Assembly (NCBI GenBank): GCA_963836355.1
Contig: CAWIJO010000002.1
Location: 372,001 to 436,000 of the forward strand
Direction: 5' to 3'
Length of the DNA: 64,000 nt
Source of the DNA: Palsa-506 sp963836355
Lineage (GTDB): Bacteria > Actinomycetota > Actinomycetes > Streptosporangiales > Streptosporangiaceae
Shown: piece by piece, positions 1-8,811 of the stretch
Layout: each line of letters opens with the position of its first letter
Position numbering within the stretch: the first letter of the stretch is position 1
Position numbers and translations under genes: made by a program
Notes under the pieces: generated by a model
The model's database searches: none
Told to the model about the DNA's origin: nothing
What the model saw: the letters and a program-made list of their open reading frames with translations, nothing else

Positions 1-701
1 CGCAGCACGATGTCCCACTGATAGCCGAGCGCCCATTCCGGCTCCGTCGTGGCCAGGTCGAACCGGGCGATCATGCGCTCGCGTGCCTTCGGGTCGGGCA
101 CCGAGTTGAAGATCGGGTCCTGGCCGAACAGCGGATCGCCGGGAAAGTACATCTGGGTGATCAGCCGCTGGGTGAATGCCCGGCCGAACAGCGAGAAGTG
201 CACGTGCTGCGGCCGCCAGGCGTTGTGGTGGTTCCGCCACGGGTACGCGCCCGGCTTGATCGTGACGAACCGGTACCGCCCGGCCGAGTCGGTCATGCAC
301 CGGCCCGCCCCGTCGAAGTTGGGATCGAGCGGGGCAGCATGGTCATCGACCCCGTGCGCGTACCGGCCGGATGCGTTGGCCTGCCAGATCTCGATCAGCG
401 TGTCCGGCACCGGCCGGCCACCGGAATCCAGCACCCGGCCGGCCAGGATGATCCGCTCGCCGAGCGGCTCGCCACGATGCCGCGTGGTCAGGTCGGCATC
501 GGCGGCGGTCACCCGCTCCGCGCCGAGCAGCGGCCCGGTTATCTCGGTCAGCCCCTGCGGCAGCGGGACCAGCGGACGCTTCGGCGCGCGCAGCACCGAC
601 GAACGGTAGGCCGGCGAGTCCAGCGGCGGGTGCACCCCGGCCGGCCGCTGGTAGGACGGCAGCGCCAAGCCGCCGGGCGCAGGCGGCAGGTCGGTGGTCA
701 T
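1..701 (-). CDS. pcaH: protocatechuate 3,4-dioxygenase beta subunit (3' end cut by window edge)
   Basis: Catalyses intradiol ring cleavage of protocatechuate to 3-carboxy-cis,cis-muconate, together with the alpha subunit PcaG. About 233 codons are visible, close to the usual family length, so only the last few residues are missing. The four non-haem Fe(III) ligands of the family are recognisable: Tyr in ASGRYAHG, Tyr in KPGAYPW, and the two His of PQHVHFS. The ATG at 701 lies inside an ATGA overlap with the stop of pcaJ, with GGGAG about 8 nt upstream. It is the last visible gene of the pca operon; pcaG would be expected next, beyond base 1. Frame and motifs are seen directly; the function follows from the family. 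Confidence 0.93.
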   Translation of the reverse strand, partial: MTTDLPPAPGGLALPSYQRPAGVHPPLDSPAYRSSVLRAPKRPLVPLPQGLTEITGPLLGAERVTAADADLTTRHRGEPLGERIILAGRVLDSGGRPVPDTLIEIWQANASGRYAHGVDDHAAPLDPNFDGAGRCMTDSAGRYRFVTIKPGAYPWRNHHNAWRPQHVHFSLFGRAFTQRLITQMYFPGDPLFGQDPIFNSVPDPKARERMIARFDLATTEPEWALGYQWDIVL

Positions 702-1477
702 CGGCTCGCTCCCTCGGTGGCTGGCCTGGCCGCCCGGAGCACGCGCAGCGCGGCAAGCTCGGCGGCGGCAGGCGGCGGAAGCTCCCGCAGGCCCGCTGCG
801 ACAGCCAGGTCCCAGCCGGTTCCTGCTTTTACTTCTTTAACGGATACTCCGGGGCAGACTGCGGTCAGGGCCAGCTCGAAGGTCTCCGGATCCGGCTCAA
901 GTACGCCGAGATCCGTGATGATCTTCCTCGGACCGGCCCCGGTCAGCCCCAGCCGCTCCCGGCAGCCAGGGCCGTCGCCGAAGCCGACCGAGGTGACGAA
1001 ATCGACCTTCTCGACGAACGCGCGCAGGCTCTGCCGGACGACCACGATGACCTCCCGGCAGGAGGCGGCGATCTCCGGCGCGCCGCCCGCGCCGGGCAGC
1101 CGAACCTTGGGCTCGGCATAATCCTGGCCGATGACGGTGGTGTTGATGTTGCCGAACTTGTCGATCTGCGCCGCGCCGAGGAAGCCGACGTCGATCCGGC
1201 CCGGCTGCAGCCAGTAGTTGAAGATCTCGGGCACGCTGACCACGGTGTCGGCCGTCTCGGCCAGGATGCCGTCGCCGATCGACAGCGGCAGCGCGCCTGG
1301 CCTGGCGCCGATCGTGCCCGACTCGTAAATCAGCACCAGGTTCGGCGCGTGCGTCGCCTGCGCGAGATTCGCCGCCTCGCTGGGCAGACCGATGCCGACG
1401 AAGCAGGTCATCTTGTCGCGGAGCGCACGCGAGGCGGTGACCGCCATCATCTCGTCCGCGGTATAGCCGACGGTCAC
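698..1477 (-). CDS. pcaJ: 3-oxoadipate CoA-transferase, subunit B
   Basis: Beta subunit of a family I CoA-transferase, expected to move CoA from succinyl-CoA to 3-oxoadipate with PcaI. The protein has 259 aa. The active-site Glu of the family is E52 in the segment LVLIYESGTIG, and a typical glycine-rich segment DKFGNINT follows near residue 120. The start is GTG, overlapping the TGA of pcaI (GTGA). Context between pcaI and pcaH supports the 3-oxoadipate substrate. The same fold occurs in the steroid-ring CoA hydrolase IpdAB, so the substrate is inferred from neighbours rather than from the sequence alone. Confidence 0.85.
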   Translation of the reverse strand: MTVGYTADEMMAVTASRALRDKMTCFVGIGLPSEAANLAQATHAPNLVLIYESGTIGARPGALPLSIGDGILAETADTVVSVPEIFNYWLQPGRIDVGFLGAAQIDKFGNINTTVIGQDYAEPKVRLPGAGGAPEIAASCREVIVVVRQSLRAFVEKVDFVTSVGFGDGPGCRERLGLTGAGPRKIITDLGVLEPDPETFELALTAVCPGVSVKEVKAGTGWDLAVAAGLRELPPPAAAELAALRVLRAARPATEGASR

Positions 1478-2355
1478 GGCGCTACTCCCCCGGTCAGCGC
1501 GCCATCCCGGGCTGCCCGGCCAGCCGGGCCGGCCCCGGGCGCATGCTGGCAGCCGCCGTACACATGCTCGTCCAGCCAGCGGCCGAACATGTCCCGGTCC
1601 TTGCTGATTGCATCCCAGGCGATGTAGAAGTCGTTGTCCCGGGACGAGTAGCCAAGCGCGTACGAGGGGTGCGCGCCGCCTGGCGCCAGTGCCACGTACC
1701 CGACCGTCCAGGACGGCAGCACGACCGCGCCAGGCCGCGGGTCAAGCTCCTCGACGATCTCCTCGACGGTGACCACCGACTGCCGGGCCGCGAGCACCGC
1801 CTCCTTCTGGACGCCGGTGATCCCCCAGTACTGGACGTTCCCGGCCTGGTCGGCGCGCTGGGCGTGGATGACGGTCACGTCCGGCCGCAGCGCGGCCACC
1901 GCGGTCAGCGTCTCGCCAGTGAACGGGCAGCTGATCTCGGCGATGTTCGGCGCATGCCGGGCCAGGCTGGTGCCGCTGTACCCGCGCAGTACGGCGAATG
2001 GCAGGCCGGAGGCGCCGGCCACGTACCGGTTGGCCATGCCGGCATGGCTGTGCTCCTCTAGCTCCAGCGGGCCAGGCCAGGAGTCCTGCACGGCATCCCT
2101 GAACCGGTGCAGGGATCCGACGCCGGGATTCCCGCCCCAGGAGAACACCAGCTTCCGCGCGCAGCCCGCCCCGATCAGCTGGTCGTAGATGACGTCGGGC
2201 GTCATCCGGACCAGGGTCAGGTCCCGGCGCCGCTGGCGGATTACCTCGTGCCCGGCGGCGTGCGGGATCAGGTGCGTGAAGCCCTCCATCGCGACCGTGT
2301 CGCCGTCGCGGACGGCCAGCGCGACGGCCTCGGCAAGCGACACGATCTCCGCCAC
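1474..2355 (-). CDS. pcaI: 3-oxoadipate CoA-transferase, subunit A
   Basis: Alpha subunit of the family I CoA-transferase, 293 aa, pairing with the following pcaJ product. The N-terminal part carries the CoA-binding type segment with VFSWGGNPGVGS near residue 95. GTG start at 2355, with AAGGAGG at 2367-2373, 11 nt upstream. It is translationally coupled to pcaJ by a GTGA overlap. About 100 bp separate it from pcaC; I see no clear terminator there. Substrate assignment rests on the pca context. Confidence 0.83.
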   Translation of the reverse strand: MAEIVSLAEAVALAVRDGDTVAMEGFTHLIPHAAGHEVIRQRRRDLTLVRMTPDVIYDQLIGAGCARKLVFSWGGNPGVGSLHRFRDAVQDSWPGPLELEEHSHAGMANRYVAGASGLPFAVLRGYSGTSLARHAPNIAEISCPFTGETLTAVAALRPDVTVIHAQRADQAGNVQYWGITGVQKEAVLAARQSVVTVEEIVEELDPRPGAVVLPSWTVGYVALAPGGAHPSYALGYSSRDNDFYIAWDAISKDRDMFGRWLDEHVYGGCQHAPGAGPAGRAARDGALTGGVAP

Positions 2356-2455
2356 GTGCGTTCCGCCCTCCTTGGCCTGCCCTCCCGGCCCGCCTGGTCG
2401 CCGCCTTTACCGAAACGATATCTACATTTGGCCGCGGAGTGCACACCTGTGCGGA

Positions 2456-2872
2456 CTACGGAGTGTCCTCCGGCTCATCCAGGACGCGCTGGGCGATGGC
2501 GAACGCCCGGTTGGCAGCCGGAACGCCGGCGTAGATCGCGACCTGCAGCAGGACCTCGGAGATCTGCCCGGGGCTCAGGCCGTTGCGGAGCGCGGCCCGT
2601 ACGTGCATGGCCAGTTCTTCCTCCTGCCGGAGGGCGGCCAGCGCGGTGAGCGTGATCATGCTCCGCTCGGCGCGGGTCAGGCCGGGCCGCGACCAGACTT
2701 CGCCCCAGGCATACCTGGTGATCAGATCCTGGAAGGGCGCGGTGAACTCGGTCGTGCCGGCTGTCGCCCGGTCCACGTGCGCGTTGCCCAGCACCTGGCG
2801 GCGGACTGCCATCCCCTGCTCGGCACTGGCGCCGTCGCATCCGTTAATGCTGGTCTTGTCACGCCGCGCCAT
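2456..2872 (-). CDS. pcaC: 4-carboxymuconolactone decarboxylase
   Basis: Decarboxylates 4-carboxymuconolactone to 3-oxoadipate enol-lactone. 138 aa from the ATG at 2872, which follows an AAGGAG; a longer in-frame start at 2923 has no such signal and is rejected. The carboxymuconolactone decarboxylase domain is seen as E-L-A-M-H-V-R-A-A-L-R-N-G followed by Y-A-G-V-P near residues 95-120. In many actinobacteria PcaC is fused to the enol-lactone hydrolase PcaD as PcaL; here it is standalone and no pcaD is visible in the window. Its start overlaps the reconstructed 3' end of pcaB. Confidence 0.9.
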   Translation of the reverse strand: MARRDKTSINGCDGASAEQGMAVRRQVLGNAHVDRATAGTTEFTAPFQDLITRYAWGEVWSRPGLTRAERSMITLTALAALRQEEELAMHVRAALRNGLSPGQISEVLLQVAIYAGVPAANRAFAIAQRVLDEPEDTP

Positions 2873-2976
2873 CTGCCGCTCCTTGCCGGTCGGTAGGAAC
2901 CCAGGATCGCAGCCGCGGCTCAAGCTCGCGGTGCGCGGCCAGCGCCCGGTCCACCAGGTCCCCGGCTGAGCCGAGG

Positions 2977-4287
2977 TCAGCCGGCCGGATCCAGGGCGGC
3001 GTCGAGGAGCTCCTGGGTGATTCCGGCGGCGGCCAGGGCCCGGGCCGCCGGGCCGGATTTCAGCGCCGCGGCGAGCGTGTCCCCGGCGGCGGCCGCGGCG
3101 GCGCTGACGGACGCGATCAGGTCATCCGCCGCCGCCTGGCCGAGCGCGGGCGCAAGCAGCGCGGCCACCTGCCCGGCCATCGGGAAGCCGCCCGCCGCGG
3201 CCAGGTTCGCCCGCATCCGCGCGGCGTCGACGACCAGCCCGGCCAGCAGCTCGGCGGCCCATGACGAGGCTGAGCCGGCCAGCCGCAGCAGGCCGGCCAG
3301 CGGCTCCCACTCGGCGTGCCAGGCGCCGGCCGCGCGCTGGTGTTCCTGCTCGGCGGCCGCGGCCAGGGTCGCCAGCAGCCCGGGCACCTGGCGGGTACAG
3401 CCGAGTATCAGCACCGCGGCCACCGGGTTGCGCTTGTGCGGCATCGCCGACGAGCCGCCGCCCGCGCCGCCCGCGCTGGCCTCGGCGACCTCTGCCTGGG
3501 CCAGCAGGGTCACGTCCCGCGCGATCTTGCCGGTCGCGGCCGCGGCGGCGGCCAGCGCCGCCGCCAGGTCGAGGATCCGCAGCCGGTCGGTATGCCAGGG
3601 CAGCACCGGCCGGGCCAGCCCGAGCTCGGCGGCCAGCAGCCCGGCGACCCTGGGCCCGTCGTCGCCGAGCGCGGCCAGCGTCCCGGCCGCGCCGCCGAAC
3701 TGCACGGCGAGCCGCTCGTCCCGCACCCGGGTCAGCGCATCTCTGGCCTCGTCGATGCTGGTCAGCCAGCCCGCGGCGGCCAGGCCGAAGGTGACGGGTA
3801 CCGCCTGCTGCAGCAGCGTCCGGCCGATCATGATCGTGTCCCGGTGCGCGGCGGCCAGGCCGGCCGCGGCTGCCGCCACCCCGGCCAGGTCGGCGAGCAC
3901 GATGTGCAGCGCGCGCTTGGCGACCAGCATTGCCGCGGTGTCCAGGATGTCCTGGCTGGTCGCGCCGTGGTGCACCGCGCTGGCGGCCCATTTCGGCACC
4001 GCGGCGGCCAGCGCCCGGGCCAGCGGCGGCACCGGGTTGCCGGTGCGGGCCGCCTGCCGGCCAAGCTCGGCGGGATCAAACTTGCTGGCGACCGCCGCGG
4101 CGGTGACCGCCGCGCCGGCGCCGCCGGCGGCCAGCCCGGCCCGCTCCAGCGCCCGGGCCAGCGCCGCCTCGGCGTCCAGCATGGCCTGCAGCCACGCCTC
4201 ATCGCCGGCCTCAACGCCGCCGCGGGCGAACAGCTCGCCGAAGAGCCCGCCGCGCTCCCGGCCGGCCGGAGCGTTTCCCTCTGACAT
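2977..4287 (-). CDS. pcaB: 3-carboxy-cis,cis-muconate cycloisomerase, 3' end frameshifted
   Basis: Lactonising cycloisomerase of the fumarase/aspartase superfamily. Signatures are HHGATSQDILD at about residues 108-118 and GGSSAMPHKRNP at about 279-290, counted from an upstream TTG; the ATG at 4287 is preferred as start. The open frame stops after ...LDPAG at 2977. The next frame continues without stop to 2859 and reads ADLGSAGDLVDRALAAHR, which is the expected PcaB C-terminus, and it ends overlapping the pcaC start. A one-base indel near 2980 therefore probably removes about 40 residues. It may be a real mutation or a sequencing error. First gene of the pca operon. Confidence 0.87.
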   Translation of the reverse strand: MSEGNAPAGRERGGLFGELFARGGVEAGDEAWLQAMLDAEAALARALERAGLAAGGAGAAVTAAAVASKFDPAELGRQAARTGNPVPPLARALAAAVPKWAASAVHHGATSQDILDTAAMLVAKRALHIVLADLAGVAAAAAGLAAAHRDTIMIGRTLLQQAVPVTFGLAAAGWLTSIDEARDALTRVRDERLAVQFGGAAGTLAALGDDGPRVAGLLAAELGLARPVLPWHTDRLRILDLAAALAAAAAATGKIARDVTLLAQAEVAEASAGGAGGGSSAMPHKRNPVAAVLILGCTRQVPGLLATLAAAAEQEHQRAAGAWHAEWEPLAGLLRLAGSASSWAAELLAGLVVDAARMRANLAAAGGFPMAGQVAALLAPALGQAAADDLIASVSAAAAAAGDTLAAALKSGPAARALAAAGITQELLDAALDPAG

Positions 4288-4305
4288 GTCCAAGCCCTGT
4301 CCGGG

Positions 4306-4333
4306 TGTTTAGCCAACGCTGGCCCGTTAAACA
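4306..4333. promoter_or_regulatory. candidate operator upstream of the pca operon
   Basis: Inverted repeat with 6-bp arms TGTTTA (4306-4311) and TAAACA (4328-4333), spaced by 16 bp, just upstream of the pcaB start at 4287 and in the divergent region with gabT. The position suits a site for an IclR-type Pca regulator, but no regulator gene is in the window, so this is inference from symmetry and place. Confidence 0.3.
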
Positions 4334-4426
4334 TCAATGAGACTATGCCCGGGGCGCACCGGCGCCAGCCGATGCCGCCGGGCGGGATCTGTCGGTGACC
4401 GGCCGCCCGGGTTTATTGTCGGCTGT

Positions 4427-5785
4427 ATGACCGTACAGCTGCCCAGCGCGGGCGGGCCATCGCTGCCCCAGGAACGCCGGATCGTGACCGAGATGCCCGG
4501 GCCCGCATCGCGGGAGCTGCTCACCCGCCGCAACAGCAGCGTCGCGCGCGGGCTCAGCCATGTGCTGCCGGTCTTCGTTGCCGCCGCAGGCGGCGGCGTG
4601 ATCGTCGACGTCGACGGCAACTCGCTGATCGATTTCGGCTCCGGTATCGCCGTGACCGGCGTGGGCAACAGCGCAGATCGGGTAGTCGAGCGGGTTACCG
4701 AGCAGGTGGCGCGCTTCACCCATACCTGTTTCATGGTCGCCCCGTACGAGGGGTACGTCGAGGTCTGCGAAGAACTCAACCGGCTGACCCCCGGCGCGCA
4801 CGAGAAGCGCTCGGCCCTGTTCAACTCCGGCGCCGAGGCGGTGGAGAACGCCGTCAAGATCGCGCGGTATGCCACCGGCCGGCCTGCCGTGGTCGCCTTC
4901 GACCACGCCTACCACGGCCGCACCAACCTCACCATGGCACTGACCGCCAAGAACATGCCGTACAAGCACCGGTTCGGCCCGTTCGCAAGCGATATCTACC
5001 GGATGCCGATGGCCTACCCGCTGCGCTGGCCCGGCGGCCCGGAGCGCTGCGCCGCCGAGGCGCTCGACGTGGTCAAGAGCCTGATTCACACGCAGGTCGG
5101 CGAGGACAACGTCGCCGCGGTACTGATCGAGCCAATCCAGGGCGAGGGCGGCTTCATCGTGCCGCCGGACGGATTCCTGCCGGGCCTGGCCGAGTTCTGC
5201 CGGGCCAACGGCATCGTGCTGATCGCCGACGAGATCCAGAGCGGCCTGTGCCGGGCCGGCGACTGGTTCGCCTGCGATCACGAGTCGGTGGTGCCGGACC
5301 TGGTCACCACCGCCAAGGGCATCGCCGGCGGGCTGCCGCTGGCCGGCGTGACCGGCCGGGCGGACCTGATGGACGCGGTGCATCCCGGCGGCCTCGGCGG
5401 CACGTACGGCGGCAACCCGGTCGCCTGCGCCGCGGCGCTCGGCTCGCTGGAGACGATGGTCAAGGAAGATCTGCCGGCCCGGGCCCGCCGGATCGGCGAG
5501 ATCATGCTGCCGCGGCTGCGCGAGATCGCCGCGGCTACCCCAGCGATCGGCGACGTGCGCGGCCGCGGGGCCATGCTGGCGGTAGAACTGGTCAGGCCGG
5601 GCGGCATCGAGCCGGATCCGGCCGTGGCGGCGAAGGTGGCCGCTGCCTGCCATCAGTCCGGGCTGCTGGTGCTCACCTGCGGAACGTTCGGCAACGTACT
5701 GCGCTTCCTGCCGCCGATGGTGATCGGCGACCCGCTGCTCGACGAGGGCCTGTCCATCCTGGCGGAGGCATTCGCCGGGCTCTAG
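4427..5785 (+). CDS. gabT: 4-aminobutyrate aminotransferase (class III)
   Basis: PLP enzyme moving the amino group of 4-aminobutyrate (or 3-amino-2-methylpropionate) to 2-oxoglutarate. 452 aa. Class III features: NSGAEAVENA near residue 133, DHAYHGRT near 159, ADEIQSG with the cofactor Asp268, and the Schiff-base Lys297 in VTTAKGIAGG. The N-terminal ERRIVTEMPGP motif is typical of actinobacterial GabT. No Shine-Dalgarno precedes the ATG, but a TATTGT hexamer at 4414-4419 lies 7 nt before it, which suits a leaderless transcript. It is divergent from the pca operon. No GabD is next to it. Confidence 0.85.
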   Translation: MTVQLPSAGGPSLPQERRIVTEMPGPASRELLTRRNSSVARGLSHVLPVFVAAAGGGVIVDVDGNSLIDFGSGIAVTGVGNSADRVVERVTEQVARFTHTCFMVAPYEGYVEVCEELNRLTPGAHEKRSALFNSGAEAVENAVKIARYATGRPAVVAFDHAYHGRTNLTMALTAKNMPYKHRFGPFASDIYRMPMAYPLRWPGGPERCAAEALDVVKSLIHTQVGEDNVAAVLIEPIQGEGGFIVPPDGFLPGLAEFCRANGIVLIADEIQSGLCRAGDWFACDHESVVPDLVTTAKGIAGGLPLAGVTGRADLMDAVHPGGLGGTYGGNPVACAAALGSLETMVKEDLPARARRIGEIMLPRLREIAAATPAIGDVRGRGAMLAVELVRPGGIEPDPAVAAKVAAACHQSGLLVLTCGTFGNVLRFLPPMVIGDPLLDEGLSILAEAFAGL

Positions 5786-5885
5786 CAACTTCGGTCTAGC
5801 AGACGTGCCGGCTGGTCTCTTGACGGCATTCGCCGCCGATGTTACGGCTTGGTAACCAGCATCCCCGGCCTGCCAGGGAGAACCC

Positions 5886-6728
5886 GTGCCGACCCGCGAC
5901 TCCCGCCGCCGCTGCTTGCTCGCCCTGGCGACGGCCTGCGTGGTCGCGGCGGCGGCGCTCGCCGCGCTGGCCTCGCCGGCCTCGGCGGCGCCATGGCCGG
6001 CCATCCCGGCGGGCAGCGTGCGCTATGTCGCGCTCGGCGACTCGTATTCCGCCGGGCTCGGCGCCGGCCACGACATCGCCGCCAGCGGATCCTGCCACCG
6101 GAGCGCCGATGCGTACCCGGCGCGCTGGGCCGGCCCGAACCAGCCCGCCTCTTACCTCTCAGTGGCCTGCGCCGGGGCCACCACCGGCACCGTGCTCAGC
6201 AGTCAGATCCCGGCGCTGAGCACAGCCACGACGCTGGTCTCGATCACCATCGGCGGCAACGACGTCGGCTTCAGCTCGGTAATGGAAACCTGCGTCCTGC
6301 GCTCGACCAGCTCCTGCGTCAGCGCTATCACCGCGGCCGAGGCAAAGGTGACAAGCCAGCTGCCCGGCGAGCTCGACCGGGTGCTCAGCGCGATCGCTCG
6401 CCGAGCGCCGAGCGCCCGGGTAGTGGTCCTCGGCTACCCGCGTTTCTACGACCTGGCCAGGTCGGCCGGCTGCATCGGCCTGAGCACGACCGACCGCATG
6501 GCCCTGAACCAGGCGGCGGACCTGCTCGACGCCCAGATTCAGGCAGCGGCGGCCAGGCATCAGGACGTGTACGCGGACGTCAGGGCCGCGTTCGCGGCGC
6601 ATGAGATCTGCGACTCGGGCGGCTGGCTGCATGCGGTGAACATCTTCGACATCGCCGAGTCTTACCACCCGACCGCGGCCGGGCAGTCCGGCGGCTATCT
6701 CCCGGTGTTCAGCGCGAACGCCGGCTGA
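5886..6728 (+). CDS. secreted SGNH/GDSL-family lipase or esterase
   Basis: Exported serine ester hydrolase. 280 aa from a GTG start preceded by AGGGAG. A signal peptide is evident: basic residues, then a hydrophobic stretch to about residue 33, ending in ASPASAAP. SGNH blocks follow: GDSYSAG (nucleophile Ser, about residue 55), IGGNDVG (block III, about 122), and SYHPTAAGQ near the end with the catalytic His. Several Cys pairs are consistent with disulfides in an extracellular enzyme. It resembles the Streptomyces-type secreted lipases; the real substrate is unknown. Confidence 0.85.
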   Translation: MPTRDSRRRCLLALATACVVAAAALAALASPASAAPWPAIPAGSVRYVALGDSYSAGLGAGHDIAASGSCHRSADAYPARWAGPNQPASYLSVACAGATTGTVLSSQIPALSTATTLVSITIGGNDVGFSSVMETCVLRSTSSCVSAITAAEAKVTSQLPGELDRVLSAIARRAPSARVVVLGYPRFYDLARSAGCIGLSTTDRMALNQAADLLDAQIQAAAARHQDVYADVRAAFAAHEICDSGGWLHAVNIFDIAESYHPTAAGQSGGYLPVFSANAG

Positions 6729-6765
6729 CCCGTCCTCGCGGGCAGCGCCACCGCGGCGCAGCCGG

Positions 6766-7548
6766 TCAGCGGATGGCCCGCGGCCTGCTGCTTGCCGCCC
6801 GCAGCACCAGCCCGGCCAGGACGCCGAAAACGAAGCCGCAAACGTGCGCCAGGTAGGCGACCGAGCCGTCGCCGGACGCGGCGAGGCCGGCCGAGTATGC
6901 CCACTGCAGCACGAACCACAGGCCGAGCACGAACCAAGCCGGAATGCGGAGCGGGATGAACAGCAGGAAGGGCACCAGGCTCCACACCCTGGCGCGCGGA
7001 TACAGCACCAGGTACGCGCCGAGGATGCCGGCGATCGCCCCGGATGCCCCGATCAGCGGCTGCACAGACGACGGGTTGGCTGCGGCGAACCCGTATGCGG
7101 CGACGTAGCCGCTGGCCAGGTAGAACAGCAGGTACCCGGCGGGCCGCAGCCGGTCCTCGATATTGTTACCGAAGATCAGCAAGAACAGCATGTTGCCGAG
7201 CAGGTGCAGCCAGCTGGCATGCAGGAACATCGAGAACAGCACGCTCAGCACCGGGTTCTTCCGGTACGACGGACGGGCAACGACGCAGCCTGCCCCGCCC
7301 GGGCCGACTGCCACCTGGCCGGTCGGCACCAGGCGCAGCGGGCGGCCGCCGACCAGCTCGCGCGGGATAGCGGCGTACCGGTCGTAGAAGGCAGCCTGCT
7401 GGCACAACGCGGCGGGTGCCGGGCTGCCCGCGACGGTCGACGGCGCGGCCGGGATAAGCAGCAGGGCTACCACGTTGACCGCTATCAGCGTGTACGTGAC
7501 CCACGGCGTACGGCGCAGCGGGTTGACATCGTGAACCGGGATAACCAC
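6766..7548 (-). CDS. rhomboid family intramembrane serine protease
   Basis: Polytopic membrane protease, 260 aa from the GTG at 7548, giving the typical N-terminus VIPVHDVNPLRRTPWVTY. Longer in-frame starts upstream add an unrelated 49-residue stretch and are rejected. Catalytic features are the FLHASWLHLLGN segment, the nucleophile motif GASGAIAG, and the partner His in YLAHVCGFVFG. At least five hydrophobic segments are visible. The extended loop between the first two segments contains Cys residues. It is convergent with the SGNH hydrolase and divergent from the PAP2 gene. Substrate unknown. Confidence 0.88.
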   Translation of the reverse strand: MVIPVHDVNPLRRTPWVTYTLIAVNVVALLLIPAAPSTVAGSPAPAALCQQAAFYDRYAAIPRELVGGRPLRLVPTGQVAVGPGGAGCVVARPSYRKNPVLSVLFSMFLHASWLHLLGNMLFLLIFGNNIEDRLRPAGYLLFYLASGYVAAYGFAAANPSSVQPLIGASGAIAGILGAYLVLYPRARVWSLVPFLLFIPLRIPAWFVLGLWFVLQWAYSAGLAASGDGSVAYLAHVCGFVFGVLAGLVLRAASSRPRAIR

Positions 7549-7732
7549 GGATCCATGGTGCCCCGGCCGTCCGCTGCGTGGCACGCGGATCCCGGCCGCC
7601 GGGGCAGATTGCCGCATCCGGCCCTGCCATCCGGCGGCGAGATCAGCTAGCTGGCCGATGTCTGCGAGCCGGGGCCGCCGCAAGGCTAAGAGCATCCCGG
7701 CTACCGACCGCGACTCACCCGGAGGCTGACCC

Positions 7733-8692
7733 GTGCAAGCGGATACCCGTAGCTACCGAGACTTGCGGCGCCGGTGGCCTGGCCGGGCGGCGCAGCCTGC
7801 CACGTCCCCCGCGTTCTTGCTGGGCGGCCAGCCGCCGCGAGCGCGCCGCCCGGCGACCCAGGCAGCGCCCTGGCCAGCGTCCCGGGCAGCGCGCCGCGGG
7901 CTGGCCTGGCCACGGCTGCGGCCGGTGCTTGAGCTGGCAACCATCGCCGCCGGCTACGGGGCCTATGCCCTGGTCCGGCTTGGGCTACGGGCCGGCCACC
8001 ACGCCGCGTTCGCGCACGCGGCGCAACTGTGGGCGGCCGAAAGCCGGCTGCACCTCGGCATCGAGCCGCGCCTCAACCACCTCGCCTCCCCGCACCCGCT
8101 GCTCGCGGACGCCGCTGGCTACTACTACGGGCTGCTCCACTTCATCGTCACCGCCGCTGTGCTCGGCTGGCTGTTCTGGCGCCATCCGGCCGCCTTCCCC
8201 CGGCTGCGCTCGGCGATCGTGCTGGCCACCACGGCCGCCAACGTGGTGTTCTGGTGCTGGCCGGCCGCCCCGCCGCGGCTGTCCCGGCCCGGAATGACCG
8301 ATATCCTGGTCTCCCGGCACATCCTCGGCGCAGCCGACCACCATGTAGTCAGCCGGCTGGCGGACCTTTACGCTGCCATGCCGAGCTTGCACGTCGCGTG
8401 GGCCACCTGGTGCGCCTTCGCCGTCGTCTCGGTCACCCGGGCCAGGTGGCGCCATCTCGCCTGGATCTACCCCGCGGCCACCACGTTCGTGGTGCTCGCA
8501 ACTGCCAATCATTTCCTGCTCGACACCATCGGCGGAGCCGCCATTACCGGCCTTGGCCTGCTCTGCACCGGACATGGGCTGCTCCCTGCCTGGCGCACGC
8601 GGCGGCAATCTGCCACCCGGCCCGCGATCGCCGCGGCCCGGCCGGCGAGCGATGTCCGGCCGGCCGAGGAACTGCTGAGGCAATGCGGGTGA
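7733..8692 (+). CDS. PAP2-superfamily membrane phosphatase / AUR1-like
   Basis: 319-aa integral membrane protein of the phosphatidic acid phosphatase type 2 superfamily. GTG start with GGAGG upstream. The first ~60 residues are basic and Ala/Pro-rich and look cytoplasmic; five or six hydrophobic segments follow. The phosphatase motifs are AAMPSLHVAWATW (about residue 220) and TANHFLLDTIGGA (about 262), which hold the catalytic His and Asp residues seen in the inositol phosphorylceramide synthase-like branch. It probably acts on a lipid phosphate; the exact substrate cannot be read from sequence. Confidence 0.82.
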   Translation: MQADTRSYRDLRRRWPGRAAQPATSPAFLLGGQPPRARRPATQAAPWPASRAARRGLAWPRLRPVLELATIAAGYGAYALVRLGLRAGHHAAFAHAAQLWAAESRLHLGIEPRLNHLASPHPLLADAAGYYYGLLHFIVTAAVLGWLFWRHPAAFPRLRSAIVLATTAANVVFWCWPAAPPRLSRPGMTDILVSRHILGAADHHVVSRLADLYAAMPSLHVAWATWCAFAVVSVTRARWRHLAWIYPAATTFVVLATANHFLLDTIGGAAITGLGLLCTGHGLLPAWRTRRQSATRPAIAAARPASDVRPAEELLRQCG

Positions 8693-8753
8693 GCTGGTCT
8701 CCCGGCCGGCTACGCCGGCCTGGCACCCGGGCTCGCTGGACGCCGGCGCTGCA

Positions 8754-8787
8754 CAGCTAACCCGAGGCCGTGGCCGCGGGTTAGCTG
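8754..8787. terminator. bidirectional hairpin terminator
   Basis: Perfect 11-bp arms CAGCTAACCCG (8754-8764) and CGGGTTAGCTG (8777-8787), with an inner GGCC/GGCC pair in the 12-nt loop. It lies between the convergent PAP2 (ends 8692) and SDR (ends 8812) genes, so it can serve both. No U-tract, as is common in actinobacteria. Confidence 0.65.
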
Positions 8788-8811
8788 CCGCCTCGGGCGG
8801 ATCGCCGGTGC

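Noticed and set aside
3017..4312. 431-codon open frame antisense to pcaB
   Set aside because: Low-complexity Ala/Ser/Arg translation in the shadow of a gene with a clear superfamily signature.
8029..8760. 243-codon frame inside the PAP2 gene
   Set aside because: A different frame of the same strand with a basic low-complexity product; PAP2 motifs lie in the frame from 7733.
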